Source: Bacillus sp. FSL H8-0547 (lineage in GTDB: Bacteria > Bacillota > Bacilli > Bacillales > Bacillaceae). From it: a DNA stretch of 64,000 bases. The notes beneath the pieces were generated by a model. The model did not search any database. It saw only the letters and a program-made list of their open reading frames with translations, and had not been told where the DNA came from. Each line of letters begins with the position of its first letter. Within the stretch, counting starts at the first letter, position 1. This document shows positions 56,738 to 64,000 of the stretch, piece by piece. A program made the position numbers and the translations under genes. The DNA lies in the NCBI GenBank assembly GCA_038002745.1, contig JBBODD010000001.1, positions 3,968,001-4,032,000 of the forward strand, read 5' to 3'.

Positions 56738-58018
56738 TTAAGCCTCCTCCTTTCCCGTTAAGAAGTACACCGTATCAAGTTCAATTTTCCCCGCAGCTGC
56801 AACAATATCTTCTTTTGTTACATGCTCGATTCCATCCAGGTACTTGTCAAAAGGCTCGTCAATGTTCGAAATGACGTTGTGATACAGCACTTCTACAGCT
56901 CCGTATGACGTATCAATTGTTTCAAGAAGCTGATTTTTTATAACCGCTTTTGTCTGATCAATTTCCTTCTCTTCAAAATCACCGTTTTTCATCGCTTCCA
57001 TTTGTTCTTTAATGATGGTTACGGCCCGTTCAAAGTTTGCAAATTCAATGCCTGACATGACCATCAGAAGTCCCTTGTGGCTTTCGACTCTTGAGGCGGC
57101 ATAATAAGCGAGACTTTCTTTTTCGCGGACATTAATAAACAGTTTTGAGTGGGAAAACCCTCCAAAAATTCCGTTGAAAACCTGAAGTGCATAGTACTCT
57201 TTATCCCCGTAAGTACAATGGGTGCGGTAGCCGATATTCAGCTTGCCCTGCTTCACGTCCTGCTTTTCAATCACTTCATTTGGTTCAGACTGTCTTTTTT
57301 CGGTGATGGATTTCTCAGCTGATTTGTGGGCGTTTTCACCAAACACAAAAAACTGCTTTGTATACTTGCTTACCTCTTCCTTCGAGACGTCACCGGTAAC
57401 GTAGAGGTCCATTTTGTCTTCTTTTAATGCTTTTTTATAGTACTCATAAAGGCTCTCGGATGTAATGCGGTCAAGATGGTCAATCTCTCCGTTCACATGC
57501 AGGCGGTACGGCTCATCTTTGCACATTTCCTGTACAAGCCTTAAATTGGAATATCTCATTTTATCGTCATAGACTGCCTGGATCCGCTGCTTAAGCGTCC
57601 GTTTTTCCTGAGTAATGATCTCATCAGGAAAGGAGGAATCTTTTACAACAGGAGAAAGCACAATCTCAGACAGAAGCTTCATCGCTTTTTCAAGAAGCGG
57701 AGTCTGATCTGACAAAAAGCGTTCATTGGCAACTTCGATGCGGATGGAAATAATATGATGGTCGCCTTTTTTCGACAGGTCCACAAAAAGTGTTGCACCG
57801 TAAAGTTCATCAAGGTGCTTTCTGAGTTCTGTGCTTGTCGGAAACGTTTTTGTCCCCCTTTGAAGAACATAAGGAAGGAGCGCGCGGAATGTCACGTCTT
57901 CTTCATTAAGCGGGGCAAGCATTTTAAATACAAGTGAATTTGTCTTAAATTTATCCGTTTGAACGGTATGAAGCGTCAAGCCGTTGATTGTTTCGATTTG
58001 TTCATTTAAATAACTCAT
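56738..58018 (-). CDS. ymfF: M16 family non-catalytic partner YmfF
   Basis: 426 residues with the same fold as YmfH (two M16 halves). The HxxEH zinc motif is absent: the matching place reads LLPYVLQRGTKTFPT. The substrate-side C-terminal domain (NIGYRTHCTYGDKEYYALQV, FGGFSHSKLFINVREKESLA) is well kept. It is therefore the non-catalytic partner, with the Arg/Tyr-rich groove that holds substrate peptides, as in the mitochondrial processing peptidase pair. It is coupled to ymfH and starts the ymfF-ymfH pair. Confidence 0.92.
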   Translation of the reverse strand: MSYLNEQIETINGLTLHTVQTDKFKTNSLVFKMLAPLNEEDVTFRALLPYVLQRGTKTFPTSTELRKHLDELYGATLFVDLSKKGDHHIISIRIEVANERFLSDQTPLLEKAMKLLSEIVLSPVVKDSSFPDEIITQEKRTLKQRIQAVYDDKMRYSNLRLVQEMCKDEPYRLHVNGEIDHLDRITSESLYEYYKKALKEDKMDLYVTGDVSKEEVSKYTKQFFVFGENAHKSAEKSITEKRQSEPNEVIEKQDVKQGKLNIGYRTHCTYGDKEYYALQVFNGIFGGFSHSKLFINVREKESLAYYAASRVESHKGLLMVMSGIEFANFERAVTIIKEQMEAMKNGDFEEKEIDQTKAVIKNQLLETIDTSYGAVEVLYHNVISNIDEPFDKYLDGIEHVTKEDIVAAAGKIELDTVYFLTGKEEA

Positions 58019-58177
58019 AATGACCCTCCTAACAAGCAGTTTCTCTTATATTTTTACCTGTTTTCTACATTAGCGTATGGAACCATTCTAGTAATTATAT
58101 CAACTTTAGGATAATTAAGGAAATGATATCCCGCCTCACTGCCATTAGTGTGCCGCTGTCCCGAATTTGCATTCATG

Positions 58178-58208
58178 CAAAAACGGCCCCGCCGTGTGGC
58201 GGGACCGC
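58178..58208 (-). terminator. Terminator after nupQ
   Basis: CGGCCCCGCC/GGCGGGACCG with a 4-base loop; TTTTTG follows on the minus strand. Confidence 0.8.
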
Positions 58209-58235
58209 TAATGTTGTTCGGTTTAGGAATTTTAA

Positions 58236-58340
58236 AAAGTATAAGACTGTGGATGACATGACAAAGTTATGCCCGTCCAGCTCCAGCGACCTTATTAGAT
58301 CCGATAGTCAGGGCGCTTGCACTTTTGTTCCTATCTTTTT
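58236..58340 (-). repeat. Solitary copy of the intergenic repeat near nupQ
   Basis: On the minus strand it has AAAAGTGCAAGCGCCC, GACTATCGGATCTAATAAGG and CGCTGGAGCTGGACGGGC, the layout seen at 5660. It is followed by CATAACTTTGTCATG and CCACAGTCTTATAC, which matches the flank of the copy near 7034. It overlaps the end of nupQ by a few bases. Confidence 0.65.
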
Positions 58341-59290
58341 CCTTTTTCATAAGGTGTTCCAAGTGCTTTTGGTGCATCTGCGCGTCCGATAAATCCTGTT
58401 AGCGCAAGAATAGTGAGCACATAAGGTGTGATCAGAAGATACATAGTCGGAATGTCCTCAAGAAGAGGAAGCTGTCCGCCGATAACGCTCAGACCTTGAG
58501 CAAGTCCGAAGAAGATGGCCGCTCCCATGGCGCCAAGGGGATGCCACTTTCCGAAGATCAGGGCAGCAAGCGCCATGAAGCCCTGGCCGCTGATTGTCGC
58601 GTGGCTGAAATCGCGGGCAATAATGGTTGCGTAAACGGCTCCGCCCACACCTGCGAACGCACCGCTCAGAATGACACCAATATAGCGCATCTTCGTAACG
58701 TTAATTCCCATCGTGTCTGCCGCCATCGGATGCTCACCGACAGCACGGAGGCGCAGTCCAAACGGCGTTTTGTACATAACAAACCAAACAGCAAAAGCCG
58801 TAAAGATGGCAATATACGTTGTGATATAGCCATTTGAGAAGAAAAGAGGTCCGATAACCGGGATATCACTTAATACTGGGATGTCGATTTTATTGAAGCT
58901 TTCTGTAATCCGGTCTGTCTGCCCTTTATCATAAAAAAGCTTTACTAAGAATAGCGCCAGGCCGATAGCAAGGAAGTTTATGGCAACCCCGCTTACTACT
59001 TGATCTGCCCGGAATGTGATGGATGCTACTGCATGAAGCACAGACAGCAAAGCACCTGCTGCAAGCGCTGCAAGAATAGAAAGCCACGGTGTTGCATCCC
59101 CGAACTGATCGGCAAATGTCAAATTGAATACGATGGCGACAAATGCTCCGATGACCATTAATCCTTCAAGACCGATGTTAACAACGCCTGAACGTTCACT
59201 GAACATGCCTCCAAGTGCCGTGAAAATAAGCGGAGCAGCAACAAATAAAGCCGTTGGGATGATGAGTTCTAACACGTGAAGTATGCTCAC
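58331..59290 (-). CDS. nupQ: Nucleoside ABC transporter permease NupQ/YufQ
   Basis: 319 residues with about eight to nine membrane segments. It is of the BmpA-system (BPD_transp_2) permease type: the signature GLEGLMVIGAFVA near the start and GINVTKMRYIGVILSGAFAGVGGAVY (EAA-like loop, about 200-225). It forms the channel with NupP. Its start is at the nupP stop with no gap. NupNOPQ imports guanosine and other nucleosides in B. subtilis, where the operon lies elsewhere. Confidence 0.9.
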   Translation of the reverse strand: MSILHVLELIIPTALFVAAPLIFTALGGMFSERSGVVNIGLEGLMVIGAFVAIVFNLTFADQFGDATPWLSILAALAAGALLSVLHAVASITFRADQVVSGVAINFLAIGLALFLVKLFYDKGQTDRITESFNKIDIPVLSDIPVIGPLFFSNGYITTYIAIFTAFAVWFVMYKTPFGLRLRAVGEHPMAADTMGINVTKMRYIGVILSGAFAGVGGAVYATIIARDFSHATISGQGFMALAALIFGKWHPLGAMGAAIFFGLAQGLSVIGGQLPLLEDIPTMYLLITPYVLTILALTGFIGRADAPKALGTPYEKGKR

Positions 59291-60337
59291 TTATTTCCCC
59301 TCCTTTTTGAAACGCAGCAGTATCCAGCGGATAAAGTAGCTTGAAGCAACGAACAGGATGATCAGAGCGATGACGATCTCAACAAGCTCATATGGAACCC
59401 CTGCCTCAGACGGCATATTCAGCGCCCCGACTTTCAGTCCGCCGAAAAGCGCTGCAGCGAAAATGATGCCGATCGCAGTATTTCCTCCAAGAAGCGCAAC
59501 AGCGATTCCGTCAAATCCTACTCCGGTAAATCCATTTTTCACAGATACATACTGGAACGTCCCAAGGCCTTCCATTGCTCCAGCTATCCCTGCAAATGCT
59601 CCGGAAATAACCATGGACAGGATAATGTTTCTGCTGACGTTCATTCCTGCATACTGTGCTGCATTCTGGTTAAAGCCTACAGATCTGAGCTCGTAGCCCT
59701 TCGTCGTTTTCTCAAGCAGGAACCACATAACAAGAGCACCGATTAATGCAAGGAATATCCCGTAATGCATTCTTGAATAATCCGTTAGTTCCTGAAAAAG
59801 AGGCGAGCTGAGTGAAGCAGACGCGAAGATGGTTTCTGACTTATCCCCTTTATCTGAAAGAACATACTGAATCAAATGGTTCGTTAAATAAAGCGCAATG
59901 TAGTTCATCATAATCGTTACAATAACCTCATGCACTTTGAAACGGGCTTTTAAAAGACCCGGAATGAATCCCCAAAGCGCCCCTGCAAGAGCTGCAGCGA
60001 GTATCGCAAGCGGCAGATGGATGATCTTCGGCAGCTCAAATGCTACCCCGACCCATACAGCTGCAAACCAGCCAACAATCAGCTGTCCTTCTACTCCGAT
60101 ATTGAAAAGGCCTGTCCTGAAAGCAAAAGCAACAGCAAGACCTGCAAGAATATAAGGAGTCAGCTGGCGGATTGTTTCGCCGATGTAATACGTTTCGCCG
60201 AATATACCGTTCCATAAAGCTGCGTATCCTGCAACCGGATCATATCCGGTTATAAGCATAATGACTGCACCGCAAATTAGACCGAGCAAAACCGCAATGG
60301 CGGGTACAATGATGTTGAAATAGCGTGTTAAATTCAT
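59291..60337 (-). CDS. nupP: Nucleoside ABC transporter permease NupP/YufP
   Basis: 348 residues with eight to ten membrane segments. It has the BPD_transp_2 pattern NIGVEGQLIVGWFAAVWVGV and the loop VGFNQNAAQYAGMNVSRNIILSMVISGAFAGIAGAMEGLG. It pairs with NupQ. The ATG overlaps the nupO stop by 4 bases (ATGA), so the operon is tightly coupled. Substrate is by family. Confidence 0.9.
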   Translation of the reverse strand: MNLTRYFNIIVPAIAVLLGLICGAVIMLITGYDPVAGYAALWNGIFGETYYIGETIRQLTPYILAGLAVAFAFRTGLFNIGVEGQLIVGWFAAVWVGVAFELPKIIHLPLAILAAALAGALWGFIPGLLKARFKVHEVIVTIMMNYIALYLTNHLIQYVLSDKGDKSETIFASASLSSPLFQELTDYSRMHYGIFLALIGALVMWFLLEKTTKGYELRSVGFNQNAAQYAGMNVSRNIILSMVISGAFAGIAGAMEGLGTFQYVSVKNGFTGVGFDGIAVALLGGNTAIGIIFAAALFGGLKVGALNMPSEAGVPYELVEIVIALIILFVASSYFIRWILLRFKKEGK

Positions 60338-61866
60338 GTTGTGGCACCTGCTTCCCTGCGGCTGCTTCCTGCCATGAGCAAACCAAGTTCCTGTTCAGTT
60401 GTCTCTTTCGGATTCACAATCGCAACGATTTTCCCTTCATAAATAACGGCAATTTTATCACTGACGTTCATAATTTCTTCAAGCTCAAAAGAAAGGAGAA
60501 GGACCGCTTTTCCTTTATCCCGCTGCTCAATCAAGCGTCTGTGGATAAATTCAATCGCTCCGACATCAAGTCCCCTCGTCGGCTGTGCAGCGATCAGGAG
60601 ATCCGGATCTCTGTCAATTTCGCGTCCGATAATCGCCTTTTGCTGATTACCTCCAGAAAGCGAACGGGCAAGCGTTGAACTGCCGGGTGTTCTTACATCA
60701 AATTCCTTAATCAGCTTCTCAGCTTTTTCGTAAATTGCCTTGAAATTCAGAACACCTCTTTTAGAGAAAGGCTTTTGATAATACGTTTGCAGCACCATGT
60801 TCTCACCGACAGGAAAATCCAGAACAAGTCCGTGTTTATGACGGTCCTGAGGAATGTGTCCCACACCTGACTCAGTAATTTTTCTCGGTTTTTGATTACG
60901 GATTTCCTTGCCATTAAGCAGAATGGAGCCTGATTCAGAATTCATTAGCCCGGTGATGGATTCGATCAATTCAGACTGGCCGTTTCCGTCGACTCCGGCA
61001 ATGCCGACAATTTCCCCTGCTCTGACAGACAGATTCAGAGAGTCAATAACCGTGACATTCCGGCTGTCTTTCACTGTCAGATTTTCTATTTTCAGAACTT
61101 CTGCAGCAGGTTTCGGTTCCGTCTTTTCAGTCGTAAAAAGAACTTCGCGGCCGACCATTAGAGATGCAAGCTCGTTCGGGTTTGTCTCACTTACATTGAC
61201 AGTGCCGATGCCTTCGCCTTTTCTTATGACAGTCACACGGTCACAGACTTCCATAATTTCTTTCAGCTTGTGTGTAATCAGAATGATGGATTTGCCTTCT
61301 TTTATCAGCGTTTTCATAATGCTGATCAGTTCTTTGATTTCCTGAGGCGTCAAAACGGCCGTCGGTTCATCAAAAATAAGAATTTCCGCACCCCTGTAAA
61401 GCGTTTTCAGAATTTCAACACGCTGCTGCATGCCGACAGAAATATCACTGATTTTAGCAGAAGGGTTAACAGCGAGCCCGTATTTCTCAGAAATGTCTTT
61501 CACTTGCTTCTCAGCATCTTTTAAATTAATTTTTCCTGATTGAGTCGGCTCGTTTCCAAGAATAATATTTTCTGTAACAGAAAAATTATTGACAAGCATA
61601 AAATGTTGGTGTACCATACCTATTCCCAGATCATTCGCGATATTTGGGTTTGTAATGCTGACTGGTTTGCCTTTTACGCGAATTTCGCCTTTTTCAGGCT
61701 GATACAAACCGAACAGTACGTTCATCAATGTAGATTTACCAGCGCCGTTTTCGCCAAGCAGCGCATGGATTTCGCCCTTTTTTACTTGAAGATTAATGTT
61801 ATCGTTCGCAACGATTCCCGGAAATTCTTTGCGGATTCCGAGCATTTCAATGACATATTCCAACAT
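60334..61866 (-). CDS. nupO: Nucleoside ABC transporter ATPase NupO/YufO (two ABC domains)
   Basis: 510 residues from the ATG at 61866, with AAAGGAG upstream. Two ATPase domains in one chain: first GENGAGKST, ISVGMQQRVEI and LIFDEPTAVLT; second GVDGNGQSE (degenerate Walker A), SLSGGNQQKAIIG and IAAQPTRGLDVG (degenerate Walker B). This asymmetry is normal in this family (RbsA, MglA, NupO). It energises NupPQ. It lies after the lipoprotein gene and a terminator-like hairpin. Confidence 0.92.
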   Translation of the reverse strand: MLEYVIEMLGIRKEFPGIVANDNINLQVKKGEIHALLGENGAGKSTLMNVLFGLYQPEKGEIRVKGKPVSITNPNIANDLGIGMVHQHFMLVNNFSVTENIILGNEPTQSGKINLKDAEKQVKDISEKYGLAVNPSAKISDISVGMQQRVEILKTLYRGAEILIFDEPTAVLTPQEIKELISIMKTLIKEGKSIILITHKLKEIMEVCDRVTVIRKGEGIGTVNVSETNPNELASLMVGREVLFTTEKTEPKPAAEVLKIENLTVKDSRNVTVIDSLNLSVRAGEIVGIAGVDGNGQSELIESITGLMNSESGSILLNGKEIRNQKPRKITESGVGHIPQDRHKHGLVLDFPVGENMVLQTYYQKPFSKRGVLNFKAIYEKAEKLIKEFDVRTPGSSTLARSLSGGNQQKAIIGREIDRDPDLLIAAQPTRGLDVGAIEFIHRRLIEQRDKGKAVLLLSFELEEIMNVSDKIAVIYEGKIVAIVNPKETTEQELGLLMAGSSRREAGATT

Positions 61867-62037
61867 GATCACTCCTTTTCCCATGAAGCTCATTGATGAT
61901 TGTGATGATTAATGTCAGGAATTTATGTTTTCTCTCTATTCATTGACTCCTTTTATTGCTTTAGAAAATCACCAACTAAAAATCTATAAATCTCTCATGA
62001 AGCTTATAGACTTTTAGTCAGGCGACTTTACAGGCTA

Positions 62038-62070
62038 ATAAAAAGGCTAGAATATGACTAGCCTTTTTAT
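62038..62070 (-). terminator. Terminator-like hairpin between nupN and nupO
   Basis: AAAAGGCTAG/CTAGCCTTTT with a 7-base loop and a T-run on the minus strand. It probably ends most nupN transcripts, giving more binding protein than transporter. Confidence 0.85.
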
Positions 62071-62089
62071 CAGAGTTATAGGTTCCTGC

Positions 62090-63136
62090 TTATTCGAATG
62101 GTACAGTAATTTCACCGTCGATGATTTTTTGCTTGTACTCATCTACTTTAGCAATGACATCTTCAGAAAGGTTGTCCTGTGTCGGAGCAATTCCTACGCC
62201 ATTTTCTTTCAGGCCGTATTCAATGATTTCTCCGCCTGGGAAGTCTCCGCCTTTAGCTTTTTCAGCAAGGTCTTTAACAGCAACGTCTACGCCTTTAACC
62301 ATTGATGTAAGTGTTACGTTGAAGCCGTCGCCTTCTCCAAGCTCATGCTGGTCGCGGTCAACACCGATTACCCATACATCTTTATCTGGGCTTTTCGTTT
62401 TTAAGTCAACAGCTGCAGTGAAGACGCCGTTTCCTGCTCCGCCTGCTGCATGGTAGATTACGTCAGCGCCCTGGCCGTACATAATTTCAGCAACCTGCTG
62501 TCCTTTTGCCGCATCGCTGAATGTTCCTGCGTACTGTACAATGACTTCTGCATCAGGATTTGCTGCTTTTACGCCTTCAACAAAACCAACTTCAAACTTC
62601 TTGATCAGTGAGCCTTCCATTCCGCCGACAAATCCGACTTTGTTTGATTTTGTTGAAAGTCCGGCAGCTACACCTACAAGGTATGAGCCTTCATGCTCTT
62701 TGAATGTGATGCTTGCTACGTTTGGCTTGTCCACTACACTGTCAACGATTGCAAATTTAGCGTCTTTTTGCTGATCGGCAATGACAGTAATCGCATCAGT
62801 CATCAAATATCCGATTCCGTAAACAAGATCAAATTTTTGTCTGACAAGCTTGTTTAAGTTCGTTTCATAATCTGCGTCACTCTGAGACTGTGCATAGTCA
62901 AATCCGCCTTGTCCCTTTTTAAGCCCGTTATCCTCACCGTATGACTGGATGCCTTCCCATGCCGACTGGTTGAATGACTTATCATCAACACCGCCTGTAT
63001 CCGTTACCATCGCAACCGAGAAACCTTCTTTTTTGTCTTCACCTGCATTGTTTTTTTCTCCAGATGATCCGCATGCACTTAGAAGAGTACCTGCAGCAAG
63101 GACAAGCGACATTGTTAAACCAAAGCGTTTTTTCAC
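62090..63136 (-). CDS. nupN: Nucleoside-binding lipoprotein NupN/YufN (BmpA family)
   Basis: 348 residues. The lipoprotein signal is clear: [20 protein letters not shown] followed by ACGSS, with the lipid-linked Cys at residue 22. The mature part has the BmpA (PBP1-like) fold: [60 protein letters not shown] and [11 protein letters not shown]. It binds purine nucleosides outside the membrane and hands them to NupPQ. AGGGGGAAG precedes the GTG start. Upstream are the repeated element at 63173-63220 and ymfC. Confidence 0.93.
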   Translation of the reverse strand: MKKRFGLTMSLVLAAGTLLSACGSSGEKNNAGEDKKEGFSVAMVTDTGGVDDKSFNQSAWEGIQSYGEDNGLKKGQGGFDYAQSQSDADYETNLNKLVRQKFDLVYGIGYLMTDAITVIADQQKDAKFAIVDSVVDKPNVASITFKEHEGSYLVGVAAGLSTKSNKVGFVGGMEGSLIKKFEVGFVEGVKAANPDAEVIVQYAGTFSDAAKGQQVAEIMYGQGADVIYHAAGGAGNGVFTAAVDLKTKSPDKDVWVIGVDRDQHELGEGDGFNVTLTSMVKGVDVAVKDLAEKAKGGDFPGGEIIEYGLKENGVGIAPTQDNLSEDVIAKVDEYKQKIIDGEITVPFE

Positions 63137-63172
63137 GTTTTCTTCCCCCTATTATTCATTTAAAATCATTTG

Positions 63173-63220
63173 CTATAAGAACTTTGAAACACCTTCGACC
63201 TTGGAACCACCTCCTTATAG
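63173..63220 (-). promoter_or_regulatory. Leader element upstream of nupN: direct repeat inside an inverted repeat
   Basis: On the minus strand AGGTGGTTCCAAGGTC (63212-63197) and AGGTGTTTCAAAGTTC (63194-63179) are direct repeats, 13 of 16 matching, 18 bases apart. CTATAAG (63220-63214) and CTTATAG (63179-63173) frame them and can pair. It is not followed by a T run. It could be an operator for the GntR regulator encoded next to it, or an RNA leader. The function is unknown. Confidence 0.5.
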
Positions 63221-63232
63221 CTGCAAACGTTT

Positions 63233-63958
63233 TTACAAGCGCTTTCTTACAACGTGAAAGCTGAATTGGTCTGCGCGGAAATAATTAAGTGAATACAGCA
63301 CGGGCTGATCGTTTTCATCGAAATGCATTTGTTTCAGGCAAAGCAGCGCGGTTTCAGGATCACATTCCAGAATTGGGGAAATCTTTTCGTGGTAACCGAT
63401 TGGTTCAATGTGTGTGACCGCATAAGAAATGTAGCGTCCTGCTTCTTCATCAAGCAGTTCAAACAATGATTCCTGTTCATGGATAAAAGATGCCGGAAGA
63501 ATATGCCTCGGAATTTTATCCAGACAATAAACGACCGGTTTTCCATTTGCTGTTCTGACCCGCTCAAGAAGAAAAATGTCATCGCTTGCACGGGATTTAA
63601 ACCGCTTAACATCCTCTTCTGTCGGACTGTTGACTTGTGAGGAAAGAAAAATGGTGCCAGGCAGCATATTGGCCTGTTCAATCATTTGAGTCACACTGTT
63701 CAATTGTTCGATGCCTGAAGTAAAGAGAGGTTTGGAGTTTATGAACGTCCCTACACCATGGCGGCGGATGATGACGTTTTCTTCTTCGAGTATGCGGAGC
63801 GCTTCTCTGAGGGTCGCGCGGCTTACTCCAAGCTTTTTGGAAAGCTCAAATTCAGAAGGAAGCTTTTCTTTTTCTACGTATGTTCCATTTTCAATATCTT
63901 CTTTAATTCGATCTATGACCTGCAAATATAAATGACGGTTATCTGTTTTAATAGTCAT
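63233..63958 (-). CDS. ymfC: GntR/HutC family regulator YmfC
   Basis: 241 residues from the ATG at 63958, with GGAGG 6 bases upstream; the reading to 64000 has no site. Residues 1-70 are a GntR winged helix ([32 protein letters not shown]), and 85-240 a UTRA effector domain ([40 protein letters not shown]). It is probably the local regulator of nupNOPQ just downstream; binding of a nucleoside or related compound is a guess. The gene is complete in the window. Confidence 0.9.
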   Translation of the reverse strand: MTIKTDNRHLYLQVIDRIKEDIENGTYVEKEKLPSEFELSKKLGVSRATLREALRILEEENVIIRRHGVGTFINSKPLFTSGIEQLNSVTQMIEQANMLPGTIFLSSQVNSPTEEDVKRFKSRASDDIFLLERVRTANGKPVVYCLDKIPRHILPASFIHEQESLFELLDEEAGRYISYAVTHIEPIGYHEKISPILECDPETALLCLKQMHFDENDQPVLYSLNYFRADQFSFHVVRKRL

Positions 63959-64000
63959 ACTTAGCCTCCGTCCAATCGTTCCAATTAAGAGATCAGACAT

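Noticed and set aside
63173-63220. A purine riboswitch before nupN
   Set aside because: The paired ends look promising for a nucleoside transporter leader, but the conserved loops and junction of purine riboswitches are not present, and there is no terminator or masked ribosome site.

Overview
The window looks like chromosomal core DNA of a spore-forming, low-to-moderate GC Bacillota close to Bacillus, for example Bacillus or Metabacillus. Gene order follows the Bacillus subtilis stretch from ymfC through recA, spoVS, cotE, mutSL, miaA-hfq, glnRA, lexA, tkt, ccdABC, citB and tlp to yneP. Most genes lie on the minus strand. The ribosome binding sites, sporulation genes (sspN, sspO, sspP, tlp, cotE, cotM, spoVK, spoVS, CotX-type coat proteins, Spo0E-like phosphatase, SirA) and LexA, GlnR and CcpC-type sites all fit that group. 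No tRNA, rRNA, insertion sequence, prophage or CRISPR array was seen.

Layout from the left. Positions 1-9,300 hold yneQ (edge), yneP, tlp, sspN, an fbpB-like gene, yneN and aconitase (minus). Then come sspO, sspP, cotM and several small, poorly known genes (plus), ending at yneK facing ccdC. Positions 5,660-6,310 carry a tandem cluster of a Bacillus-type intergenic repeat, with single copies near 7,050 and 58,260. Positions 9,300-16,200 hold ccdCBA, a Spo0E-like gene, yneF, sirA, tkt, ynzC and the SOS pair yneBA/lexA around three LexA-box candidates. Positions 16,260-26,000 hold a divergent CorA-like membrane protein, glnRA under a near-consensus promoter with GlnR boxes, ynbB-hflX, a TRIC-like channel, spoVK, hfq, miaA and ymaF.

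Positions 26,000-31,900 are the most accessory part. They hold an M50-like membrane protein whose catalytic Glu is Gln, an 885-residue collagen-like protein with BclA-like layout, CotX- and CotW-like coat proteins, and a plus-strand unit encoding a small coiled-coil protein and a PHA-synthase-like protein behind a 13-bp hairpin.

Positions 31,900-47,200 hold mutL-mutS, cotE, ymcA, miaB, kbl-tdh (threonine catabolism), korAB (2-oxoacid:ferredoxin oxidoreductase), a dipeptidase, spoVS and ymdB. Positions 47,300-58,000 hold rny, recA (with LexA box), cinA, pgsA, ymfM, ymfK, ymfJ, ymfI, ymfH and ymfF. Positions 58,300-64,000 hold a BmpA/NupNOPQ-type nucleoside ABC transporter and its GntR-family neighbour ymfC.

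Themes are spore structure and its control, the SOS response, nitrogen and carbon regulation, RNA modification and turnover, and nucleoside import. The best candidates for something little described are the PHA-synthase-like pair beside the coat cluster, the Gln-for-Glu M50-like protein, the CorA-like protein, the repeat cluster, and the repeated element in the leader of the nucleoside-binding lipoprotein gene.
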